From NCBI GenBank assembly GCA_009928435.1, contig JAABNQ010000004.1, positions 59,606 to 123,605 on the forward strand: a stretch of DNA of 64,000 nucleotides. Direction: 5' to 3'. The notes under the pieces are model-generated. The model was not told the origin of the DNA. It worked only from the letters and a program-made list of their open reading frames with translations, and made no database searches. Source of the stretch: Bacillus sp. HF117_J1_D (lineage in GTDB: Bacteria; Bacillota; Bacilli; Bacillales; Bacillaceae_C). Shown piece by piece: positions 44,611-51,799 of the stretch (positions are counted from its first letter, which is position 1; every line of letters starts with the position of its first letter). The translations under genes were made by a program, and so were the position numbers.

Positions 44611-45633
44611 TTGGCAATTAAGTTGAGAAAAAAAAGAGAGTTATTTACTTTTTATGACACGAAAGAGGGAAAAATTGAGTGTGAAACCGAGATTCGCTTT
44701 GATCCGCTGACAGGGGAAACATCCCGGCTCGTTTATGATGCGGGATTGGCCATTACCCCCGTAGACTATTCTGAAGCAGCCGAAAAGACAAAGGGGGTCA
44801 ATTGTCCATTTTGTCCAGAGAACATATTAAATATGACACCTGTTTTTCCGCAGGAGATTGCTAAGGAAGGGCGGATTACAAAAGGTGAAGCCATTGTGTT
44901 TCCAAATCTTTTTCCATATAGCAAGCATAATGGAGTAACTGTTTTCTCTGGTTCTCATTTTGTCCGCTTAAACGAGTTTACGCCTGAATTGATAAAAAAT
45001 GCTTTTCAGGCAGCACAGATGTACATACATAGAGTATCAGTAACAGATTCACAAGCAAAGTTTGCCTCCATTAATTGGAATTACCTGCCGCTTTCAGGGG
45101 GTAGTATCATACACCCCCATCTCCATATCATTATTTCGGACACCGGGACAAATTATCAGATGAATACTTATGAAAAAGCAAGGCAGTTTGAAATGGAGAC
45201 AGGTACAAAATATTTTAATGCCCTTTCTGAAACCGAGAGATCGATCGGGGAAAGATGGATTGCTGATAATGGGACGATAACGTGGCTACATGCATTTGCA
45301 CCAAAAAGTCATAATGATTACATAGGAATATTTAACAATGCCTATTCCATCGAGGATATCAATGAGGAGGATTGGGACCATTTTGCGAAGGGTCTACAGG
45401 CCATATTTTCCATCTTCACCGATCAAGGCTTTTCCAGTTTCAATATGATGCTTTCAATCGATCCAGAACAAAGAGAGCCTGTTCATGTCCGGCTTATTCC
45501 AAGATTGACGATAGGAGCTCTTGAAACAAGCGATATCAACTTTTTCCAGGCATTACATCAGGAGCCACTTACTTATAAAGCTCCAGAGGACATTGCGGAA
45601 AAATCAAGGAGACGATTTGAGGAACTGCTCTAA
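44611..45633 (+). CDS. GalT-related HIT-superfamily protein (nucleotidyltransferase/hydrolase-like)
   Basis: 340-aa cytoplasmic protein resembling galactose-1-phosphate uridylyltransferase. A zinc-site-like CPFCPENI lies near residue 66, as in GalT. The catalytic histidine-triad segment reads SGGSIIHPHLHIIISD, where GalT has HPHGQ, so the active site is of HIT type with a HPHLH core. Ends with VHVRLIPRLTIG. TTG 44611 follows GGAGGGGGAG. No galactose genes are nearby, so a true Leloir role is doubtful. A phosphorylase or nucleotidyl hydrolase is possible. Monocistronic. Confidence 0.65.
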   Translation: MAIKLRKKRELFTFYDTKEGKIECETEIRFDPLTGETSRLVYDAGLAITPVDYSEAAEKTKGVNCPFCPENILNMTPVFPQEIAKEGRITKGEAIVFPNLFPYSKHNGVTVFSGSHFVRLNEFTPELIKNAFQAAQMYIHRVSVTDSQAKFASINWNYLPLSGGSIIHPHLHIIISDTGTNYQMNTYEKARQFEMETGTKYFNALSETERSIGERWIADNGTITWLHAFAPKSHNDYIGIFNNAYSIEDINEEDWDHFAKGLQAIFSIFTDQGFSSFNMMLSIDPEQREPVHVRLIPRLTIGALETSDINFFQALHQEPLTYKAPEDIAEKSRRRFEELL

Positions 45634-45706
45634 TCATGCGCTTGAGTGAACCATTCACCATTTCCAATAATAGAATAAAGGTGTAGATACTTGGAGGTGG
45701 CGCTGT

Positions 45707-46135
45707 ATGGCAGTCGTAAAAGCAAGGACAGCCGATATTGACCTCTTGGCAAGGCTGCTGAGAGCAGAAGCAGAAGGCGAAGGGGTACAGGGAATGCTCA
45801 TGGTTGGCAACGTAGGGGTCAATCGAATCAGGGCAAACTGCTCCGATTTTGTCGGTCTCCGTACTATCCCGCAAATGGTATACCAACCAAAAGCATTTGA
45901 AGCCGTGACTCATGGATATTTTTATCAAAGGGCACGAGAAAGCGAAAGAAGGCTGGCAAGACGATCCGTGCAAGGAGAACGACTATGGCCTGCTAAATTT
46001 AGCCTTTGGTATTTCAGGCCGCAGGGCGATTGTCCTGCTACATGGTATGATCAACCGTTGGTCGGCAGGTTTAAATTGCACTGTTTTTATGAACCAACGG
46101 GCGAGGAGTGCGAGAATATCTATACAACATTTTAG
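45707..46135 (+). CDS. cwlJ: Spore cortex-lytic enzyme CwlJ
   Basis: 142-aa cell-wall hydrolase of the SleB/CwlJ family that degrades cortex peptidoglycan during germination and is triggered by Ca-dipicolinate. It matches CwlJ from end to end: LLARLLRAEAEGEGVQGMLM with the catalytic Glu, VGNVGVNRIRANCSDF, ARESERRLARRSVQGERLWPAKFSLWYFRPQG (split domain ~75-108), and CENIYTTF at the end. It has no signal peptide, as expected for CwlJ, which is placed in the coat. ATG follows TTGGAGGTGGC. gerQ, its usual partner in B. subtilis, is not adjacent. Confidence 0.93.
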   Translation: MAVVKARTADIDLLARLLRAEAEGEGVQGMLMVGNVGVNRIRANCSDFVGLRTIPQMVYQPKAFEAVTHGYFYQRARESERRLARRSVQGERLWPAKFSLWYFRPQGDCPATWYDQPLVGRFKLHCFYEPTGEECENIYTTF

Positions 46136-46142
46136 GATTTTA

Positions 46143-46181
46143 AAAACAAACAAGCGAGATTATTTCGCCTGTTTGTTTTTT
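46143..46181 (+). terminator. Terminator of cwlJ
   Basis: AAACAAACAAGCGA pairs with TCGCCTGTTTGTTT (one mismatch), followed by T-run. Confidence 0.8.
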
Positions 46182-46189
46182 CAAAGAAT

Positions 46190-46275
46190 TATTCACAGGA
46201 GCTTGATCTTTGACGGACAGAACAAACTAGTGCCACCGAAGCCACAGGATGCGGCAGCCAACGCTTCCATTGAGA
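46190..46275. repeat. Repeat R2, degenerate copy
   Basis: GGACAGAACAAACTAGTGCC, ACCGAAGCCACAGGATGCGG and CAGCC keep the order and spacing of the 58-bp unit at 33880. Confidence 0.5.
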
Positions 46276-46300
46276 TCAACTGAAGAACCGCTCCATAGGA

Positions 46301-46945
46301 TCAAGGGGTTTGCGCTTTTCTTAAATAAAAGGATGAGAGCCGTTTTTTATAAATCTTCTTATACAGATAGGCAATTCCATTTAACAGGAAAACTGGAAAT
46401 CTTTTTGGAAAATAGGGTTTAAAATAAAAGTAGGAAAAAGCACTTTTGATGTCTTCCCACTGATGGCATTTTGCTGATTGTCGAAAGCGAGCAACATCAA
46501 TTACTTTTATTGAGCCTTTGGGCGTGATGATGATGTTTCGCAAATGAACATCTGACGGATTTAAACCTTTTCTTCTAGCTAAGTATAGGGCAAAATCGAC
46601 TTCGTGTATTTCTTTTTCAGAAATCGGAATGCCTAGTGTCAAGCACTCAAAAAGCGTACGGCCTTCTATATAATCAATAACAATATAGTTTGAACCGGAT
46701 TCATAAAGATTGGGAAAAAAGTCAATGTGTTTGATTATTTGATAAATGCTCGCTTCTTCCAATGCAATATTGTTCAATCCAGGGAAGAATACTTTCATCG
46801 CTTTAGTTGTATTATTTATCAAAAATACAAAGGCACTACGTCCAACACCTATTAATTTTAAGGAATCTGCTTGTCCAACAACCATAGGTTTTCCATTGAG
46901 ATATTGTATTTGTACACTTTCTGCTAATTTTTTATAAAAATTCAT
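46301..46945 (-). CDS. Serine/threonine protein kinase-like protein (YrzF-like), behind Mn2+ riboswitch
   Basis: 214-aa kinase-fold protein. A Gly-rich loop variant is near residue 33 (IGVGRSAFVFLI), the ATP-anchoring Lys in KAMKVFF near 50, and the hinge in YIVIDYIEGRTL near 90. The catalytic loop SDVHLRNI has Asp-x-His-x-x-Asn near 134, and the metal-binding Asp is in VIDVAR near 149. It is small, lacking much of the C-lobe, like Bacillus YrzF/YbdM. GGAG precedes the ATG. The leader holds a yybP-ykoY riboswitch and terminator, so expression is predicted to rise with Mn2+. Substrates are unknown. Confidence 0.78.
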   Translation of the reverse strand: MNFYKKLAESVQIQYLNGKPMVVGQADSLKLIGVGRSAFVFLINNTTKAMKVFFPGLNNIALEEASIYQIIKHIDFFPNLYESGSNYIVIDYIEGRTLFECLTLGIPISEKEIHEVDFALYLARRKGLNPSDVHLRNIIITPKGSIKVIDVARFRQSAKCHQWEDIKSAFSYFYFKPYFPKRFPVFLLNGIAYLYKKIYKKRLSSFYLRKAQTP

Positions 46946-47011
46946 TATGATCTCCTTTCGATAAAAAAGACATCCGTACCAATTCCTGGGTTAGGTCTTT
47001 TTAAAAAAAGG

Positions 47012-47042
47012 AAAAAGACCCTGCCAAAAATTGGCAAGGTCT
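47012..47042 (-). terminator. Riboswitch expression-platform terminator
   Basis: On the minus strand GACCTTGCCAA pairs with TTGGCAGGGTC (one mismatch) and is followed by TTTTTCC. Its 5' arm (ACCTT) is also the 3' side of the riboswitch closing stem, so the two structures exclude each other. A further GGTCTTTTT/AAAAAGACC pairing (47020-46994) is possible downstream. Confidence 0.8.
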
Positions 47043-47126
47043 CGCAAACAACACAACTGTGCTGCCAACAAAGCCGAGGAATAACTCCTGTATTGACGAC
47101 TTTGCTGTATAGCTACTCCCCTTCTG
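47033..47126 (-). promoter_or_regulatory. yybP-ykoY (Mn2+-sensing) riboswitch
   Basis: The minus strand holds the class hallmarks in order: AAGGGGAGTAGC (47123-47112), AGCAAAGTCGTCAATAC, a small AGGAG/CTCCT-type hairpin, CGGCTTTGTTGGC, then TTTGCGAGACCTT. The same elements and spacing occur in the B. subtilis ykoY aptamer. The two conserved loops bind Mn2+ and Mg2+ and act as ON switches, mostly for Mn2+ exporters. Here the next gene on this strand is the kinase gene, 67 nt beyond the terminator. Confidence 0.88.
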
Positions 47127-47154
47127 TAGAAGATATGATCATGATAATAAGTAT

Positions 47155-47184
47155 ATTATAAAGTTCTATATACTTTGGAGTCAA
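47155..47184 (-). promoter_or_regulatory. SigA-type promoter of riboswitch-kinase unit
   Basis: On the minus strand TTGACT (47184-47179), 18 bp, TATAAT (47160-47155). Predicted start near 47148, about 25 nt before the riboswitch. Confidence 0.7.
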
Positions 47185-47241
47185 ATAAATATTGAAATTC
47201 CTAATTTGAATCTGCAACTGAACGGATTTGATTAAGGGATG

Positions 47242-47283
47242 AAAAACTCCGGATTCCATCAATCTCCATCATGGAATTCGGAG
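47242..47283 (-). terminator. Terminator of cytochrome bd operon
   Basis: On the minus strand CTCCGAATTCCAT pairs with ATGGAATCCGGAG (one mismatch), followed by TTTTT. Confidence 0.85.
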
Positions 47284-47292
47284 CTTTTTTGA

Positions 47293-47397
47293 TTATTTCT
47301 TAGTAACAGCACGGTCTTTTGGAGCTGCCCAAAACGCTACTGCGACGGCCACTCCAAGTACAATGAAAGGGGCGTAAAAAATGAAAAAATTATGCAT
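47293..47397 (-). CDS. cydS: Cytochrome bd oxidase small subunit CydS
   Basis: 34-aa single-span membrane peptide from ATG 47397 to TAA 47293-47295, with AAAGGAG seven bases upstream. The sequence (MHNFFIFYAPFIVLGVAVAV then AFWAAPKD) parallels the Geobacillus CydS subunit, which sits beside the heme b groups of CydA and stabilises the oxidase. It is the last gene of the cyd operon, 28 bp behind cydB, and is followed by the terminator. Confidence 0.85.
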   Translation of the reverse strand: MHNFFIFYAPFIVLGVAVAVAFWAAPKDRAVTKK

Positions 47398-47425
47398 ATG
47401 CAATCTCCTTTATTCATAATGGATC

Positions 47426-48436
47426 TTATTTACCTGTGACATAGTCTTTATTAAATAGAAATAGCCGCAACAATAAGTAAAGGGAGGGGATTAATAATCC
47501 CAGTCCGGCAATAAAGGCGACAATCAGCGATATGGCCATGGCTTTATTTGTAAAGCCGTCATAAATGGTTAAATGCGGATAAAGCAAATACGGGTAATGC
47601 GAAATGCCGTATGCGAAAAACGCAAGGGCGAACTGCCCCACCAGCAAGCCGAAAGCTCTTCCGTAATGTTTTCTTTTCCAGATAAGCCATACAGTTCCGA
47701 TAAAGAGTAGGAAGGATAAAGCAAACATCCACCAGAGATCCAGTAAATTTCCAAAGTGTTCCGGGTTATGGTCACGGAGTTCAACAATGATCCCGGAAGC
47801 TGTGATGATCAGTGGTAGAGACCAAATGAGGGCATATCTTCTCATTAGTTCTGTCGCATCCTTATCCTTTGCCTTATGGGCGTACCAAGTCAGAAAAACA
47901 GCTGAAATATACAATACGGCCGCAATGCTTAATACGACAATGCTCCATGTAAGGGGGCTGGTAAACAGCGCCCAGTAATCCAGCACAGGCTTATCATCTA
48001 TCATCGAAACAAAGCCGCCCTCCGAGATTGTTAGCACAATTGATAAGGAAGCTGGAAGGAACAGCCCGGAGAGGCCATACATGAACGAATATCCCTTATG
48101 CCCCCTTGATCCGTATGTTTCAAAAGCATAGTAGGAGCCCCTAATAGCCAGAAGGATAATGGCAATACTCGCAGGGATAAGGAGAATGGTTCCATAATAA
48201 AAGGCCGTTTTTGGAAAAAATCCTACGATCCCTACGAAAAAGAATACAAGAAATACGTTGGTCACTTCCCATACAGGGGACAGATAGCGCTGGATAATAT
48301 TTGTCAAAACATGCTGCTTGCCTGCATACAGGCTGTATGCGTTAAAAAATCCTGCGCCAAAGTCAACGGAAGCAACAATAACGTAGCCGAATAAAAATGT
48401 CCATAACACCATGATTCCCAATATTTCTAGATTCAT
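47426..48436 (-). CDS. cydB: Cytochrome bd ubiquinol/menaquinol oxidase subunit II
   Basis: 336-aa CydB-family integral membrane protein with about nine membrane segments. The start region MNLEILGIMVLWTFLFGYVI, the GAGFFNAYSLYAG segment and an acidic, Gly-rich loop are as in YthB-type CydB. Forms the pseudo-symmetric partner of CydA in the terminal oxidase that reduces O2 to water at high affinity. Its start overlaps the cydA stop by 4 bp. cydCD assembly-transporter genes are not in this operon. Confidence 0.92.
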   Translation of the reverse strand: MNLEILGIMVLWTFLFGYVIVASVDFGAGFFNAYSLYAGKQHVLTNIIQRYLSPVWEVTNVFLVFFFVGIVGFFPKTAFYYGTILLIPASIAIILLAIRGSYYAFETYGSRGHKGYSFMYGLSGLFLPASLSIVLTISEGGFVSMIDDKPVLDYWALFTSPLTWSIVVLSIAAVLYISAVFLTWYAHKAKDKDATELMRRYALIWSLPLIITASGIIVELRDHNPEHFGNLLDLWWMFALSFLLFIGTVWLIWKRKHYGRAFGLLVGQFALAFFAYGISHYPYLLYPHLTIYDGFTNKAMAISLIVAFIAGLGLLIPSLYLLLRLFLFNKDYVTGK

Positions 48437-49779
48437 CGAACGACACCGCCTTTTTCCGCCTCACGATCTTCGAGCTCACGTTCAACAGGGTTACTGCGAA
48501 ACATTCTGCTCAATACAACGACACTTCCAATCGCTAGGATGATATACAGCCCGGCAAACAGCACGAGCATCAGATCAACCTGTCCGCTTGATGTTGCAGC
48601 ATCCGACGTCTTCATCAAACCGTAAAGAATCCAAGGCTGTCTTCCCACTTCAGCCAGCCACCATCCCATTTCGATGGCCAGGATGGATAGGGGGCCTCCG
48701 AGCACAATCAGACGGCGAAACCATTTTGTCTGAATAAACCTCCAGTTCCTATTGGCTCCCAGTAAAAATACAATCGACAATAATGTCATCCACATACCTA
48801 CAGACACCATTATATCGAAGAGGTAGTGAATATACAGAGGTGGAATCTCTTCCTCAGTAAATTGGTCGAGACCGACAACTTCGGCAGAGGGTTTGTTGTA
48901 TGCCAAAATGCTGAGTGCCTTCGGAACTTTAAAGGCATATTTCACTTCTTCATCTTCTAATTTTCCGAATAAAACCAGTGGGACATCTCCAGATGTTTCG
49001 AAATGCCATTCAGCAGCTGCAAGCTTTTCCGGCTGATAATCCGCTAAGTATTTACCAGAAAAGTCTCCGATAACTGCTGTAGCAATGGAAAAAATCAGTC
49101 CAATCTTCATGGTTAAAAACAAAGCTTTTTTATGATAAATATGGTCCGATCCTTTTAATAGCCTGAACCCGGCAATAGATGCCAACACAAAAGCGGAAGT
49201 CATAAACGCACTGGCAACGACGTGTGCTACCTTTGTAGGCATTGCTGGATTGAACATGGCAATGATCGGGTTGATATTCACAAGCTCCCCATTCACAATG
49301 TCAAAGCCTTGTGGTGAATTCATAAATGCATTGACGATTGTAATAAAGACAGCCGAGAAGGCTGCTCCCGCTGCGACCGGTATCAGCAGCATGAGATGCT
49401 TGCGTTGATCCTCGAACCGGTCCCATGTGTATAAATAAATCCCTAGGAAAATCGCTTCGAAAAAGAAAGCGAAAGTTTCCATAAACAGAGGTAAGGCTAT
49501 GACATTACCTGCCAATTCCATAAAATTCGGCCACAGAAGCGAGAGCTGCAATCCGATCGCCGTACCCGTCACAACCCCAACAGCTACAGTGATGACAAAG
49601 CCACGAGCCCATCGTCTTGCTAATAAAATATAATGCTCATCATTCTTCCTGATGCCAACCCACTGTGCAATCATAATCATCAGCGGAACGCCGACTCCGA
49701 TTGTGGCGTATATGATATGGAAAGAGAGGGTAAGTTCGGTCAATAGCCTGCTGTAAAACAAAGAGTCTCCATTAAACAT
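48433..49779 (-). CDS. cydA: Cytochrome bd menaquinol oxidase subunit I
   Basis: 448-aa heme-binding core subunit with nine membrane segments. Heme ligand His21 is in LSFHIIYATIGVGVP, and the conserved end motif GWWLAEVGRQPWILYGLM lies near residue 375. The region between segments 6 and 7 (Q-loop) is short, as in the Geobacillus/YthA-type enzyme. Catalyses quinol oxidation and O2 reduction under low oxygen. It is the second gene of a four-gene operon (small peptide, cydA, cydB, cydS). A Rex-type operator about 92 bp before the first gene suggests control by NADH/NAD+. Confidence 0.95.
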   Translation of the reverse strand: MFNGDSLFYSRLLTELTLSFHIIYATIGVGVPLMIMIAQWVGIRKNDEHYILLARRWARGFVITVAVGVVTGTAIGLQLSLLWPNFMELAGNVIALPLFMETFAFFFEAIFLGIYLYTWDRFEDQRKHLMLLIPVAAGAAFSAVFITIVNAFMNSPQGFDIVNGELVNINPIIAMFNPAMPTKVAHVVASAFMTSAFVLASIAGFRLLKGSDHIYHKKALFLTMKIGLIFSIATAVIGDFSGKYLADYQPEKLAAAEWHFETSGDVPLVLFGKLEDEEVKYAFKVPKALSILAYNKPSAEVVGLDQFTEEEIPPLYIHYLFDIMVSVGMWMTLLSIVFLLGANRNWRFIQTKWFRRLIVLGGPLSILAIEMGWWLAEVGRQPWILYGLMKTSDAATSSGQVDLMLVLFAGLYIILAIGSVVVLSRMFRSNPVERELEDREAEKGGVVR

Positions 49780-49797
49780 TAAACTTCCACCCTTTCA

Positions 49798-49893
49798 TTA
49801 ACTTCCAAAAATTCGTCCAAGCATAGATAAAAGCATAATGGCCGCAACACCAAATGCAAGTCCCATCAAAATCCGTTCATGTTTTTTATACAT
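49798..49893 (-). CDS. Uncharacterised 31-aa membrane peptide, first gene of cyd operon
   Basis: Frame from ATG 49893 to TAA 49798-49800, with GAGGGGTG about eight bases upstream and cydA starting 18 bp downstream. The product is a short basic start (MYKKHERILMG) followed by one membrane span (LAFGVAAIMLLSMLGRIFG). Position, ribosome site and topology support a real gene. It could be a second small oxidase subunit (like CydX/CydH in other bacteria) or an assembly factor. I do not recognise a named family. Confidence 0.65.
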   Translation of the reverse strand: MYKKHERILMGLAFGVAAIMLLSMLGRIFGS

Positions 49894-49984
49894 CGTTTAA
49901 ACACCCCTCGTTTTTTATAATACCCTTGATTGAGTTTTTTGAACGGATATTATGTGGCAAATTGTTAGCGTCTTTATGATAAAG

Positions 49985-50002
49985 TTGTGAAAAGATGCAC
50001 AA
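49985..50002. promoter_or_regulatory. Rex-type operator of cyd operon
   Basis: TTGTGAAAAGATGCACAA fits the Rex box TTGTGAAN6TTCACAA at all outer positions (TTGTG and CACAA inverted). It lies 92 bp upstream of the first cyd gene. Rex represses respiratory genes when NADH is low. Confidence 0.7.
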
Positions 50003-50553
50003 GTAGTTGTTTTCTGTTCTGAGTCCTGTTTTATGCAACGAAAACATTAATAATATATTAAAATAATGTTAAAGCTGGAAACAATATATGAAAGGTGAAT
50101 GGCTGGAAAACCTGACAAATATTACGATAACAGTTTGATCTCTGTGGCCTGAAGAAACCGCATTTTACTTACAAAAACAGAAAAAATATTATGTGTTAAT
50201 ATCAAGTATTGGTACCTGCTCCTAATTTTTTTGCAGGTATTAGTACTTACTCTTAAAAGTTGATGGTACTTCAGTTAAATATCTTAATGGATACACTTTT
50301 TTGTAAAAAGAGGTTGTTGGAATGTATCCAGATGCTCAAATTCTTATATCAGTTTATCTGTTTTTGAAATGATTATGGCGAATGTCAACTTCCTTTCAAA
50401 TAAGTTTTTAACACCTCCTTTACAGTGATTCGAAAAATCCATGAGTAAGAAGCATAAATGACCAAATGCACGACTATAATCGTAAAGGCGGGTTTGCTTC
50501 GCTTCATGGGATTCAAATTCTGTTTTTATAAAGGTTGATGGGGGGCAATAAAC
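50003..50553. other. Intergenic region between cyd operon and sqr
   Basis: About 550 bp with no supportable gene. It holds two 20-bp direct repeats at 50206-50225 and 50237-50256, and a GTACTT again at 50266. A strong Shine-Dalgarno-like AAAGGAGGTG on the minus strand near 50411-50420 leads into no credible frame. Confidence 0.55.
50206..50256 (+). repeat. Pair of 20-bp direct repeats, 31 bp apart
   Basis: GTATTGGTACCTGCTCCTAA and GTATTAGTACTTACTCTTAA differ at four positions, all transitions. Start-to-start distance is 31 bp, three helical turns. Candidate regulator sites upstream of sqr. Confidence 0.6.
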
Positions 50554-51792
50554 ATGGATAAACATTATCGGATTGCCATTATCGGAGGAGGAACAGCGGG
50601 GATCAGTACAGCTGCAAGGCTTTTAAAAGACTTAAGGTCACTTGCTGGGGAGATTGTCATTATCGATCCCGCTGAAAAGCATTACTATCAACCGCTTTGG
50701 ACATTAGTGGGGGGAGGAGAAGCCAAAAAGGAAGAGACTGAAAGAAGTATGGCAGAACTGATTCCTCGAGGAGCTGATTGGATTCAATCGGCGGTTACCT
50801 TTATTGAGCCTGAGGAAAATTATGTTCAGCTAGCTGATGGGATTAAGCTTGGATATGAATATTTGATTGTGGCCGCAGGAATAGAAATTGATTGGGAAGG
50901 GATAAAAGGGCTGACAGAAACACTTGGACAAAATGGGGTGTGTAGCAATTACTCTTATCAATATACAGATTATACATGGGATGTGATCAGGAAGTTCAAA
51001 GGCGGGAATGCGTTATTTACACATCCGGCTACTCCCATCAAGTGTGGGGGAGCTCCGCAGAAAATTATGTATTTAGCAGAAGATTATTTCAACAGGACAG
51101 GCATCAGGGACAAGGTGGAAGTGATTTTCGGTTCGGCCAATCCTGCTATTTTTGATGTCAAAAAATACCGGCTGGCCCTCGAGAAGGTTTTAGAGAGGAA
51201 AAAAATCGATGTACGATTTAAACACAATCTAATAGAAGTAAAAGGTGATTTACAGGTAGCGATTTTTGAACATGTTGAAACAAAAGAACAGACTTCTATC
51301 CATTATGACATGCTTCACGTCACTCCGCCGATGCGTGCACCGGCTTTCATAAGAAATGGCATGCTTGCTGATGAAGCCGGCTGGGTTGATGTTCATCCTC
51401 ATACGTTACAACATCAAAAATATGAAAATATCTTTTCACTCGGTGATTGCTCCAACTTACCAACATCCAAGACAGGCGCAGCAGTTCGAAAGCAATATCC
51501 CGTTGTTGCTGAAAACCTCTTATCTTTTATGAAAGGAGAAGCGCTGGGCGCCAAATATGACGGCTACAGTTCTTGTCCGTTAGTGACAGGGTATAACACA
51601 TTAATATTAGCTGAATTCAATTATGATAAACAACCGAAAGAGTCATTTCCATTCAACCAGGCGAAGGAACGGCGCAGTATGTACGTGATGAAAAAAGATT
51701 TGCTTCCGATCATATATTGGAATGGGATGTTAAAAGGAACCATGGGTAGTGTAAAAAGTTCTATGAAAGATAAGCCGTTTCCACTTTTCTAA
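50554..51792 (+). CDS. sqr: Sulfide:quinone oxidoreductase (SQR)
   Basis: 412-aa FAD flavoprotein peripheral to the membrane that oxidises sulfide and passes electrons to menaquinone. The N-terminal FAD motif is IAIIGGGTAGISTAARLL. The redox-active Cys candidates are in GVCSNYSYQY near residue 130 and IKCGGAPQK near residue 169. The second nucleotide fold region ends ENIFSLGDCSNLPTSKTGAA. The overall pattern fits type II (eukaryote-like) SQR. ATG follows GGGGGG. In related genomes a DUF1641 gene follows directly, whereas here an insertion sequence separates them. Confidence 0.88.
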   Translation: MDKHYRIAIIGGGTAGISTAARLLKDLRSLAGEIVIIDPAEKHYYQPLWTLVGGGEAKKEETERSMAELIPRGADWIQSAVTFIEPEENYVQLADGIKLGYEYLIVAAGIEIDWEGIKGLTETLGQNGVCSNYSYQYTDYTWDVIRKFKGGNALFTHPATPIKCGGAPQKIMYLAEDYFNRTGIRDKVEVIFGSANPAIFDVKKYRLALEKVLERKKIDVRFKHNLIEVKGDLQVAIFEHVETKEQTSIHYDMLHVTPPMRAPAFIRNGMLADEAGWVDVHPHTLQHQKYENIFSLGDCSNLPTSKTGAAVRKQYPVVAENLLSFMKGEALGAKYDGYSSCPLVTGYNTLILAEFNYDKQPKESFPFNQAKERRSMYVMKKDLLPIIYWNGMLKGTMGSVKSSMKDKPFPLF

Positions 51793-51799
51793 AATACAG

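Noticed and set aside
50344..50565. Minus-strand frame with a strong AAAGGAGGTG inside
   Set aside because: No start codon at proper spacing behind the Shine-Dalgarno-like string and no recognisable product.
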